A stretch of DNA of 15,617 nt from JBFGWM01 sp041588495 (GTDB lineage Bacteria > Pseudomonadota > Gammaproteobacteria > Pseudomonadales > JBFGWM01). Numbering within the stretch: position 1 is the first letter of the stretch; every line of letters starts with the position of its first letter. A program made the translations under genes and the position numbers. Location of the stretch: the NCBI GenBank assembly GCA_041588495.1, contig JBFGWM010000037.1, forward strand, positions 1 through 15,617, written 5' to 3'. Below are positions 6,701-12,520 of this stretch, in pieces. The notes under the pieces were generated by a model. That model ran no database searches. It was given only the letters and a program-made list of their open reading frames with translations, and had not been told where the DNA came from.

Positions 6701-7833
6701 CGGTACTGGTTGCCTACGTGGGTAGCGTCGGCGCGGGCAAGGAGTACTTCTCGCTCACCGTGAACGACAGCGGCACCTATGCCTTTGAACTGATCAACCC
6801 GGTGCCGGTGACCACCACGGATTCGCTGCTGAGTTACGTCAAGCCCGGAAACTACAAGGATGGCGTGACCTCCGACGCGTTCGGCGCCAATGGCACGACG
6901 GTGAAATTCACCTCGGCGAACGGCTCGGTGAACGTTTCCCATGGGGCCAATGCCGGTATCGGCGTGAGCAATAACCTGCTGGGCGGAGAAACGCTCAGGC
7001 TGACCTTCAGCAGTGTCGTGGCCGGCCTGTCGGTGATCGTCAACGACGTGAATGCCGGCGAAACGCTGACGTTCCGGATCTACGACGGCAACGGCAGCCT
7101 GATCGCCAGCGCTTCCGCGCCTGCCCCCGCCAATGCGGTGAAGTCGCCCGCCCTGGATGGCGTGGTGTATAACTTCGCCAACTACTTCACCGGGCAGCAG
7201 TTGAGCGGTGGATTCCAGGCTGTGGAGATCACCGGTCATTCCGACCGTGATCCGGTGCGGATCTCGAACTTTTCGGTGGACGAACCGCTGTTCCCCGACA
7301 CGAAGGCGTTCGAGTTCAATGTTGCGGTCATCGATGGTGACCTCGACGTGGCCTCGGCATCCTTCAACGTGACCATATCGGCTGACCTCAACCCGCAGTC
7401 GGCCGGCGGATACCTGCTGGTCGGTAGCAGCGGTAAAGCCGAGTCGATCCAGGGTGGCAGCGGGGATGACATCATCCGGTTGTCGGACCTGGTCGGCGAC
7501 ACGATCGACGGTGGCGGTGGCCGCGACACGCTGGTACTGAATGGTGTGCTCGACCTGCGCGGCGCGCCGATCACCAACGTGGAAGCCATCGACATGAAGG
7601 GCGGGGCAATCGGCGACACGGTGATCCTGTCGGCCGCGGATGTGCTCAGCTTCAACGGTGAAGGCACGATCCAGGTGAAGGGTGACGCCGGTGACAGGGT
7701 GGTCCTGGAGGCTGGCGACACCTGGACCCCGGGTGCCGTGGTCGACGGATTCGTGCACTACTCGGCCGGTACCGCGACCCTGCTGGTCGAGACCGGCATC
7801 GTTGTCCAGTACACGGACGGCAGCAGCGTCTGA
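3712..7833 (+). CDS. LapA-like type I-secreted adhesin with retention module, VCBS-type repeats and RTX C-terminus
   Basis: Predicted cell-surface biofilm adhesin of 1373 aa, acidic, with no cysteine that I can see. The start is the ATG at 3712 (MATTVQVNSISPIG). A TTG at 3640 is in frame, but its 24-residue Arg-rich lead looks non-coding. Residues 1-128 form a LapA-type retention module (NVVALSGTARA, DLQLGDEVF, LNGSRFDMGGNSEMALD). It is followed by TAAG at 129-132, the motif LapG-type periplasmic proteases cut between the two alanines, and a Gly-rich linker. In LapA proteins this module holds the N-terminus in the outer-membrane pore. Next come a VCBS/cadherin-like domain (about 195-300), two copies of a 249-residue double VCBS unit (about 285-782) and a T1SS-143-like domain (about 800-940). 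An unassigned beta-rich region of about 250 residues follows. The C-terminus has a single RTX-type element (GGSGDD at 1248; DGGGGRDTL near 1266) and a T1SS signal-like tail (TATLLVETGIVV). No lapG, lapD or lapBCE homologue lies in the window, so export and release must be encoded elsewhere. Confidence 0.9.
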   Translation: MATTVQVNSISPIGNVVALSGTARATNPGTGVTRDLQLGDEVFAEEVLTTARGSALAIQFLNGSRFDMGGNSEMALDAEVVDQALLAGETVSVEALEGDDAQGSGVTSDIDAIQQALLAGADPTELEATAAGAGGGGEDDGSSFVLLSRSNQRTTPESGFDTDPVGVAFGQLQPELVPEEEEEAAPAEVSNLLPVANDDVGSMFEDDDGVTIPELNDILGDGQHVRIISGGLYGSLSFDENSNSWVYVPNQDFNYLADGESLQDVFEYLLIDADGDSDPATVTITIIGTNDAPRIELEGTNDRGAVRERVEDAEDEMIAVLGDAGAIAFSDVDLSDTHSASVVASSSTHSSVLGSLVLGIVDQDNHSIGWSYTVSDAAVNFLREGQPVVETFTVEVADGKGGTARQNVVITITGSNDRPVISGVASGTVVEDGDSDADERTAQTASGQLNVADDDVRDQHAWSFDAAGTTDHPLGTIFGAFSVDANGLWTYVLNNALAQQLAANETYRETYTVNVRDDSGVAASDTASQQVVITIIGTNDAPVIISEGSDAEGAVRERVEDAEDELSALLTDSGDILYSDVDLADTHTVAIIGEGSTHGSVLGKLLLGDVDQANKTVSWSYSVSDAAVNFLSERQTVVETFTVEVSDGKGGTTRQNVVITITGSNDRPVISGVTSGTVVEDGDSDANANTSQTASGQLTVADDDVRDQHTWSLDASRTTDHPLGTIFGTFSVDANGLWTYVLNNALAQQLASGETYRETYTVNVRDDSGVAASDTASQQVVITIIGTNDAPVVRSAFAVVSEEGLAWGNPDNAPLGSDTTNAREFSGQLSISDADSSAFTVSLVKPADGTFKSGGVNVVWALSQDAKTLTGYAGPEGSAILRIVVTDSGAYTVTLLGQADHPVANVEDNFSFDVTINVSDRVASVPATLTITVEDDSPVISLVQDGIMTNQAGVLTGQLLASFGGDRVGGSYDLSGSIAKAPAGLVYTVTNNPDGSSVLVAYVGSVGAGKEYFSLTVNDSGTYAFELINPVPVTTTDSLLSYVKPGNYKDGVTSDAFGANGTTVKFTSANGSVNVSHGANAGIGVSNNLLGGETLRLTFSSVVAGLSVIVNDVNAGETLTFRIYDGNGSLIASASAPAPANAVKSPALDGVVYNFANYFTGQQLSGGFQAVEITGHSDRDPVRISNFSVDEPLFPDTKAFEFNVAVIDGDLDVASASFNVTISADLNPQSAGGYLLVGSSGKAESIQGGSGDDIIRLSDLVGDTIDGGGGRDTLVLNGVLDLRGAPITNVEAIDMKGGAIGDTVILSAADVLSFNGEGTIQVKGDAGDRVVLEAGDTWTPGAVVDGFVHYSAGTATLLVETGIVVQYTDGSSV
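4096..4107 (+). other. Candidate LapG protease site (TAAG) in the adhesin
   Basis: Codons 4096-4107 encode T129-A130-A131-G132 in the context DPTELEATAAGAGGGG, right after the retention module. In Pseudomonas LapA the cysteine protease LapG cuts between the two alanines of such a motif to release the adhesin when cyclic-di-GMP falls. The motif and its position are seen here; cleavage itself is inferred from the family. Confidence 0.7.
4564..6087 (+). repeat. Two 747-bp in-frame tandem repeats inside the adhesin gene
   Basis: Unit 1 spans 4564-5310, unit 2 spans 5311-6057, and a short start of a third copy (to about 6087) follows. The period is exactly 747 bp (249 codons) at every anchor I checked: ACCATCATCG at 4564/5311, GCGGTGCGCGAACGGGT at 4624/5371 and GTGCGGGACGACTCCGG at 5254/6001. 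There are thus no net indels between copies. Each unit encodes two different VCBS-type beta-sandwich domains in tandem. Divergence is uneven: the segment 5236-5333 is identical over 98 bp to 5983-6080, while the first third of each unit differs at many codons. Confidence 0.93.
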
Positions 7834-7850
7834 CCCGTCCGCGCGAAGAC

Positions 7851-7909
7851 CCGGGGAGCCTCAGGAACTCCCCGGTTGCAAGGGCCCTTCACCGGGCCCT
7901 TGTTTGTTT
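7851..7909 (+). terminator. Double hairpin with strong intrinsic terminator after the adhesin gene
   Basis: A first hairpin CCGGGGA (7851-7857) / TCCCCGG (7869-7875) starts 17 bases after the adhesin stop. It is followed by an 8-bp perfect stem AAGGGCCC (7880-7887) / GGGCCCTT (7894-7901) with loop TTCACC and the T-rich tail GTTTGTTT. The second hairpin is a textbook rho-independent terminator. It separates the adhesin from the cyclase unit downstream. Confidence 0.88.
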
Positions 7910-7951
7910 CGGGCCCAGGGATTCCCGCCGCGAACTACCGTTTCCAGGCAA

Positions 7952-7980
7952 TTCCGTCTACGCTCTGTCTATCGTAAATA
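7952..7980 (+). promoter_or_regulatory. Possible sigma-70 promoter for the cyclase/lipoxygenase-like unit
   Basis: TTCCGT (7952-7957) and TAAATA (7975-7980) are separated by 17 bases in the AT-richer part of the 7910-8078 gap, about 100 bases ahead of the cyclase start. The -35 match is weak. The strong terminator just upstream means the downstream genes need their own promoter, which supports looking here. Confidence 0.3.
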
Positions 7981-8078
7981 ATTCAATCCTTTAGCACAGC
8001 AAACTCATGTGCCTTGTGGACTTCGGAACGTGAACTTCGCGGGCCTGAATTCCAGGTTCCGACCGGAGAACGGCGGCC

Positions 8079-9305
8079 ATGCCCGCGACTAGGGCCACTT
8101 CCCAGTACGTGGTGCAGGCGTATGTGACGCGCATCCTCGGATACGTGTTCATTCTCCTGATCACCTTGTCGACCATTTATGATCGCTTCGAGCCGGTCAT
8201 CCACGGGCCGGTGCTGCTGCTGTGCCTGTTGTTGCCCAACTCCCTGTACCTGTTCTCGAAATTCACCTCGCTGCGCAACAGTACCGCGTGGGCCGAGTAT
8301 CTCGATATCGTGTTCCTGGGCCTGTTGGTGACCCACCTGGACTGGGGGCTGTTTCCACTGCTGTTCATCACCACGGGAATCTGCGTGTCGGCCTTCGTGA
8401 CCCTGGGATACGTGTTTTTCCTGAAGACGATGCTGGTGCTGGTGGTCACGATTGCGGCGACCGCGCCCTTTACCGGATACCAGTTCACGGTCAATTCGGA
8501 GTGGCCCACCGCATTGCTGTGCAGCCTGGGTATTCTTTGCTACGCGGGCGCCATCGGCGTGAATGCCTTCAACCTGCGCAATCACCTGCGCAGGACCCGT
8601 CGCGAGCTGAAAGAACAGAAAGAGGGCGTCGAGTTGCTGGCGCGGAAACTCTCGAAGTACCTGTCCCCGCAGGTATACCGTTCGATTTTCTCGGGAGAGA
8701 AGGACGTGCGGATCGAGTCCTACAACAAGCGCCTGACGGTCATGTTCTCCGACATCGTCGGGTTCACCGGGATCACCGAGCGCATGGACCGTGAGCAGCT
8801 GGTGGCCTGGCTCAACCGCTATCTCAACGAGATGTCGAACATCGCCATCAAGCGTTATTCGGGCACGCTCGACAAGTACATCGGCGATTCGGTGATGGTG
8901 TTTTTCGGGGATCCCCAGTCCCTCGGTGAAAAGGAAGACGCCATGCAGTGCCTGCGCATGGCCATCGAGATGGTGCGCGAATCGCGGAAAATGGGGGTCA
9001 CCATCCGGGTCGGGATCCACACCGGGGAATGCACGGTGGGCAATTTCGGCAGTGACGATCGGCTCGAGTACACGATCGTCGGTGGCAACGTGAATCTCGC
9101 CTCCCGCCTGGAATCGAATTCCGAACCGGGACGCATCCTGATCTCCGATTCGACCCACGCCCTGATCCGCGACGAGATTCCCTGCGAGCCCCGGGGCAGG
9201 ATCCGGGTCAAGGGCATTCGCCGGGAGATCAATACCTACTGGGTGGTCGACCCCCAGGTCGACGAAACCGCGGCGCCGGTCTGCGCCGAAGCCATTCAAA
9301 CCTGA
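8079..9305 (+). CDS. Membrane-anchored class III adenylate cyclase with MASE2-like N-terminus
   Basis: Predicted to make cAMP from ATP at the inner membrane (408 aa). Residues about 12-170 form some six hydrophobic segments starting VTRILGYVFILLITL, resembling the MASE2 membrane sensor. A charged linker helix (LRRTRRELKEQKEGVELLARKLSKYLSPQVY) leads into the cyclase homology domain at about 215-390. The key class III residues are present: metal-binding Asp225 (MFSDIVGFT) and Asp270 (DKYIGDSV), purine-recognising Lys266 and Thr332 (LEYTIVGG), and transition-state residues Asn339 and Arg343 (NVNLASRLE). The Lys/Thr pair matches ATP-specific rather than GTP-specific family members. The full residue set suggests it works as a homodimer. 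The ATG at 8079 has GGAG at 8065-8068. The next gene follows after 19 bases, so they are probably cotranscribed. The sensed signal is unknown. Confidence 0.9.
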   Translation: MPATRATSQYVVQAYVTRILGYVFILLITLSTIYDRFEPVIHGPVLLLCLLLPNSLYLFSKFTSLRNSTAWAEYLDIVFLGLLVTHLDWGLFPLLFITTGICVSAFVTLGYVFFLKTMLVLVVTIAATAPFTGYQFTVNSEWPTALLCSLGILCYAGAIGVNAFNLRNHLRRTRRELKEQKEGVELLARKLSKYLSPQVYRSIFSGEKDVRIESYNKRLTVMFSDIVGFTGITERMDREQLVAWLNRYLNEMSNIAIKRYSGTLDKYIGDSVMVFFGDPQSLGEKEDAMQCLRMAIEMVRESRKMGVTIRVGIHTGECTVGNFGSDDRLEYTIVGGNVNLASRLESNSEPGRILISDSTHALIRDEIPCEPRGRIRVKGIRREINTYWVVDPQVDETAAPVCAEAIQT

Positions 9306-9324
9306 AACGGACATCACGAGCATC

Positions 9325-10842
9325 ATGGCCATCGCAATCAGAAAGGAATTTGTGAAGGAGTTCTTCGGGCTCAAGCCGGCGGCGCCGACCGAGGTCAGCA
9401 TCCACAAGGAAATGAAGAATTTCCTGATGCTGGTGGCCAGTTCGACGGGCACCAGCGTGGCGGTGCGCCTGTTTCCGCGCCCCGTCGACGAATGGATGCA
9501 AAGGCGGCGTGGGAAACTGGAGTACGCGGAAAATTCCGCGGGCATCTTCGTCTCGAAGAAGCGGTTCCTCGACCTCGTCCGCGACCGCGAGACCCTGCGG
9601 TTCGTGAGCACCCTGACCAGCATCTCGGTGCCCATCACCACCCGCCTGATCCGTAACGCGATCTTCGGCGACGACGATATCGACAAGATCACCGACGACT
9701 ACGGGGTTCTCAACTTCGAGGCGATCTACACCGATGAGAACGTGGTCGACATGTTGCTCAACGGCTACTGCCCGGCGCGGCTGGCCCGGGGTGAGGGCAA
9801 GGCGTTCGTCTGGGAGGGCAATTACGACGCCTACGAGTTCGGCAACCAGATCCGCTTTCCGAACGTGAAGATCGTGCTGCAGCGGAACAGCCCCCGTAAC
9901 ATGGTGCTGAAGGAGATCACGCTGCAGGAACGGGACCACCTGCATGCCACTTTCCGGCCCGGCGAGGAAGGCTGGCACGAGGCAAAGAAAATCGCCTGGG
10001 GGGTCGCCCAGTACGACGGTATCCTGCGTTTTCACAGCGGCCTGTGCCATATGCTGGTCGAACAGTACATGGTGGCCGTGGACCGCAACCTGTCCCAAGA
10101 CAATCCGCTCCGGCAGTTGTTGCGGCCCCACCTGAAACACGTGCGTGGCACCAACTACCTGGCGGATCACCTGGTGTGGGGAGAACACCAGTTGACCGTG
10201 GCTTTCGGACCCTTCACCCACGAATCGTCTGGAGAGTTCATCCGCGACTACGTGCGCGAGTTCGACTGGAAGGGCTGGCAACCGGTCCCGTCTCTCGGCC
10301 AGTTTCATCGTTACGCGCTGGCCAGCGCCCTGTTCCTCGAGGTGCTCGATGGCTACCTCGATGATTATTTCGCGGCGAACCGGGACGGGATTCTCGCCGG
10401 CCGGGCGGAACTGCTGGCGGCCTCGGCCGACCTGGTGACGCACAGCCTGGAAAACTCCGCCGGGAAGCCATCGGCCTCGCCGATCATCCATGCCGGTGAT
10501 TCAGATGATCAGTTGCTGGAAAACGCTCGCGAATTCTGCCGGTTCGTCATTTTCCAGGTCTGCTTCGCGCATTGCTGGTCGCACCTCGCCCTGGCGACCG
10601 GCTATCCCCTCAACCCCTTCGCGGAAAAGTACGACTACCAGAACATCAAGCGCGCCTCCAAGGGCATGCAGATCGCCCAGGCCACTCACTTCGCCCACCG
10701 CAAGCGCGGCGGACTGCCCAAGATGATGGAGCAGCTCGATGGCGAGGTCGGTCCGAGGCTCCACGAACTGCTCGACGAGCGGCGCGCCCGCTTCGCCGAT
10801 CTTGGCCTGGATATCGACTACCTGCTGGAGAGCCTGGTTTAG
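9325..10842 (+). CDS. Divergent lipoxygenase-like protein (505 aa)
   Basis: Read as a lipoxygenase, a non-heme Fe (or Mn) dioxygenase of polyunsaturated fatty acids, lacking a PLAT domain and signal peptide. The metal-ligand pattern is complete: His237 and His242 (H-x4-H, FHSGLCH), His416 and His420 (H-x3-H, AHCWSH), and a C-terminal Val505. From recalled family numbering, mammalian 15-lipoxygenase has H361/H366, H541/H545 and a C-terminal Ile, so the 174-residue gap between the His pairs here matches its 175. The segment 243-269 (E246, R254, L256, P261, LLRPH ending at H269) aligns without gaps over 27 residues to the soybean and human core helix, including the final PH. Asn277 and Ala280 match the following IN..A motif, Ala280 falling at the Coffa stereocontrol position; the usual Arg after it is Asp281. 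NGYCP (146-150) resembles the LNGxNP motif. The tail after His420 is about 30 residues shorter than in 15-lipoxygenase. It sits 19 bases behind the cyclase. Activity and substrate are unproven. Confidence 0.72.
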   Translation: MAIAIRKEFVKEFFGLKPAAPTEVSIHKEMKNFLMLVASSTGTSVAVRLFPRPVDEWMQRRRGKLEYAENSAGIFVSKKRFLDLVRDRETLRFVSTLTSISVPITTRLIRNAIFGDDDIDKITDDYGVLNFEAIYTDENVVDMLLNGYCPARLARGEGKAFVWEGNYDAYEFGNQIRFPNVKIVLQRNSPRNMVLKEITLQERDHLHATFRPGEEGWHEAKKIAWGVAQYDGILRFHSGLCHMLVEQYMVAVDRNLSQDNPLRQLLRPHLKHVRGTNYLADHLVWGEHQLTVAFGPFTHESSGEFIRDYVREFDWKGWQPVPSLGQFHRYALASALFLEVLDGYLDDYFAANRDGILAGRAELLAASADLVTHSLENSAGKPSASPIIHAGDSDDQLLENAREFCRFVIFQVCFAHCWSHLALATGYPLNPFAEKYDYQNIKRASKGMQIAQATHFAHRKRGGLPKMMEQLDGEVGPRLHELLDERRARFADLGLDIDYLLESLV

Positions 10843-11025
10843 CCCGGCCAGTGCAAGCCACGATTGTGACAGGGTTTTTTGGGGATGCCCGGGTTCCGGG
10901 GTTTCCGGGAATCCGCGCATCCTGCAAATCTTTGTGAAGGGCGGAAGCAAATGGAGCCCGCCACGCCCTCGTGGTCTTCTAAGCTAGTGTGAGTATCCCG
11001 TGACCAGCAAAACCAGGGGCGCGCC

Positions 11026-12462
11026 ATGACCCAGCCAGGATCCGAGGAAAACAAGGCCGAGGCCCATGCCCGGGAGATGCGCGAGGAACTGCAAAGGATC
11101 AAGACCGGCAGTTTCGAGCGACGCCTGAGCATGACCACCACCGGGCTGCAGGCAGGCACCATGTATGCCGGTCACGCGATTGCCAACCTGTTCCGCAACA
11201 AGGAGAGCCGCAGGGAGCATCGCCGGAAAATGCTGGGCAAACAGGCCCGGTTCCTGGCCGAGGAACTCGGCAAGCTGAAGGGCAGCGTGGTCAAGATCGG
11301 CCAGATGATGGCGCTTTACGGGGAGCATTTCCTGCCCCCCGAGGTCACCGAGGCGCTGCACACGCTGGAGGACAAGACCGTGTGGCTGGAGTTCCCGGTC
11401 ATACGCGAGGTGCTGGTGCGTGAACTGGGCGAGGAAAAACTGGCCGCGCTGGAGATCGAGGATCACCCGATCGGTGCCGCATCCCTGGGCCAGGTGCACC
11501 GGGCCTGGCGGCTCGGCGACGGCCTGGAGATGTGCCTGAAGATCCAGTACCCGGGGGTGGCCGAGGCGGTGGACTCGGACATTGACGCGGTGGCGCAGGT
11601 CCTCAAGGTTGCACGGGTGATACCCGCCAGTGCCGATTTCGACGAGTGGCTGGAAGAGGTGCGCACCATGATGCACCGCGAGGTCGACTACCTGCTCGAG
11701 GCGCGCACCACCGAGCATTTCCGCCACCTGGTCATCGACGACGAGCGTTATATCGTGCCGCGGATCATCAAGGACTACTCGACCTCCCACGTGATGGCCT
11801 CGACCTTCGAACTGGGCTTTCCGGTCACCGCGCCCGAGGTGCAGCGCCTGCCCCTGAAGCGCCGCAGCGCACTTGGCGCGGCGGCGCTGGAGCTGTTCCT
11901 CAAGGAGTTGTTCATCTGGGGGGAGATCCAGACCGATCCCAACTTCGGGAACTACCGCATCCGCATTGCCGACGACCCGGAGCATCCCGACGAGCTCGAC
12001 CACCTCGTGCTGCTGGATTTCGGCGCCGTGCAGGAATTTCCGCAGTCCTTCCTGGTGCCGATCCAGGACATGATCCGCGCGGCCTACGAAGGCAACACCG
12101 AGGGACTGATCCAGGGTGCCATCAACCTGCACTTCGTGCAGGCGGACTGGCCGCGGGAGGTTCTCGAGGATTTCGCCGCAGTGTGCCAGGCCTGCCTGGA
12201 GCCCCTGGCAAAAGACCGCTCCTCCGCGCCGACGTATGCGATCAACGAGCGCGGCGAATACCGCTGGAAGGAAAGCGACCTGCCCAAGCGCGTGGCGAAG
12301 CAGGCGGCGCGCTCGGCGATCAGCAAGTATTTCAAGATTCCGCCCAAGGAGTTCGTGTTCCTCAACCGCAAGCTGGTGGGGGTGTTCACCATGATCTCGG
12401 TGCTGTGTGCGGAGTTCAATGCGGAGGAAATGTTGAAGAAATATATCTATCCGGAGGGGTAG
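11026..12462 (+). CDS. ABC1/UbiB (AarF)-family atypical kinase
   Basis: A 478-aa protein of the ABC1/ADCK/UbiB atypical kinase family, whose members support ubiquinone synthesis or lipid homeostasis as ATPases or kinases. Hallmarks are the KxGQ motif (K90-I-G-Q93, in KGSVVKIGQMMALYG), the alanine-rich loop replacing the glycine loop (PIGAASLGQVHRA), LKIQYPGV with the ATP-anchoring Lys, EVDYLLEA, a catalytic-loop region QTDPNFGN (D304, N306) and the DFG Asp at 331 (LLDFGAV). No C-terminal membrane hairpin like that of E. coli UbiB is obvious, so this is probably a paralogue rather than UbiB itself; the ubi genes are not nearby. AGGGG at 11015-11019 precedes the ATG. The CNNM gene follows after 58 bases and may be cotranscribed. 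The N-terminal 30 residues are highly charged and likely disordered. Confidence 0.9.
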   Translation: MTQPGSEENKAEAHAREMREELQRIKTGSFERRLSMTTTGLQAGTMYAGHAIANLFRNKESRREHRRKMLGKQARFLAEELGKLKGSVVKIGQMMALYGEHFLPPEVTEALHTLEDKTVWLEFPVIREVLVRELGEEKLAALEIEDHPIGAASLGQVHRAWRLGDGLEMCLKIQYPGVAEAVDSDIDAVAQVLKVARVIPASADFDEWLEEVRTMMHREVDYLLEARTTEHFRHLVIDDERYIVPRIIKDYSTSHVMASTFELGFPVTAPEVQRLPLKRRSALGAAALELFLKELFIWGEIQTDPNFGNYRIRIADDPEHPDELDHLVLLDFGAVQEFPQSFLVPIQDMIRAAYEGNTEGLIQGAINLHFVQADWPREVLEDFAAVCQACLEPLAKDRSSAPTYAINERGEYRWKESDLPKRVAKQAARSAISKYFKIPPKEFVFLNRKLVGVFTMISVLCAEFNAEEMLKKYIYPEG

Positions 12463-12520
12463 GTGTTGTATCGAGGCTGGGCGTACCACCCTGTTGCATA
12501 CGCCACGAGAGGAATCCGCG

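Noticed and set aside
3712..9305. Reading the adhesin and cyclase as one cyclic-di-GMP Lap operon
   Set aside because: The cyclase is class III (cAMP-type), not GGDEF, and a strong terminator lies between the genes.
7983..9692. Minus-strand open frame of about 570 codons over the cyclase and next gene
   Set aside because: Crosses a gene boundary on the other strand, has no recognisable motif, and has composition typical of an antisense shadow.
9229..10491. Minus-strand open frame of about 420 codons
   Set aside because: Antisense shadow of the lipoxygenase-like gene, with no domain signal.
10866..10885. T-run GGGTTTTTTGGGG after the lipoxygenase-like gene as intrinsic terminator
   Set aside because: I could not find a convincing stem just before the T-run.
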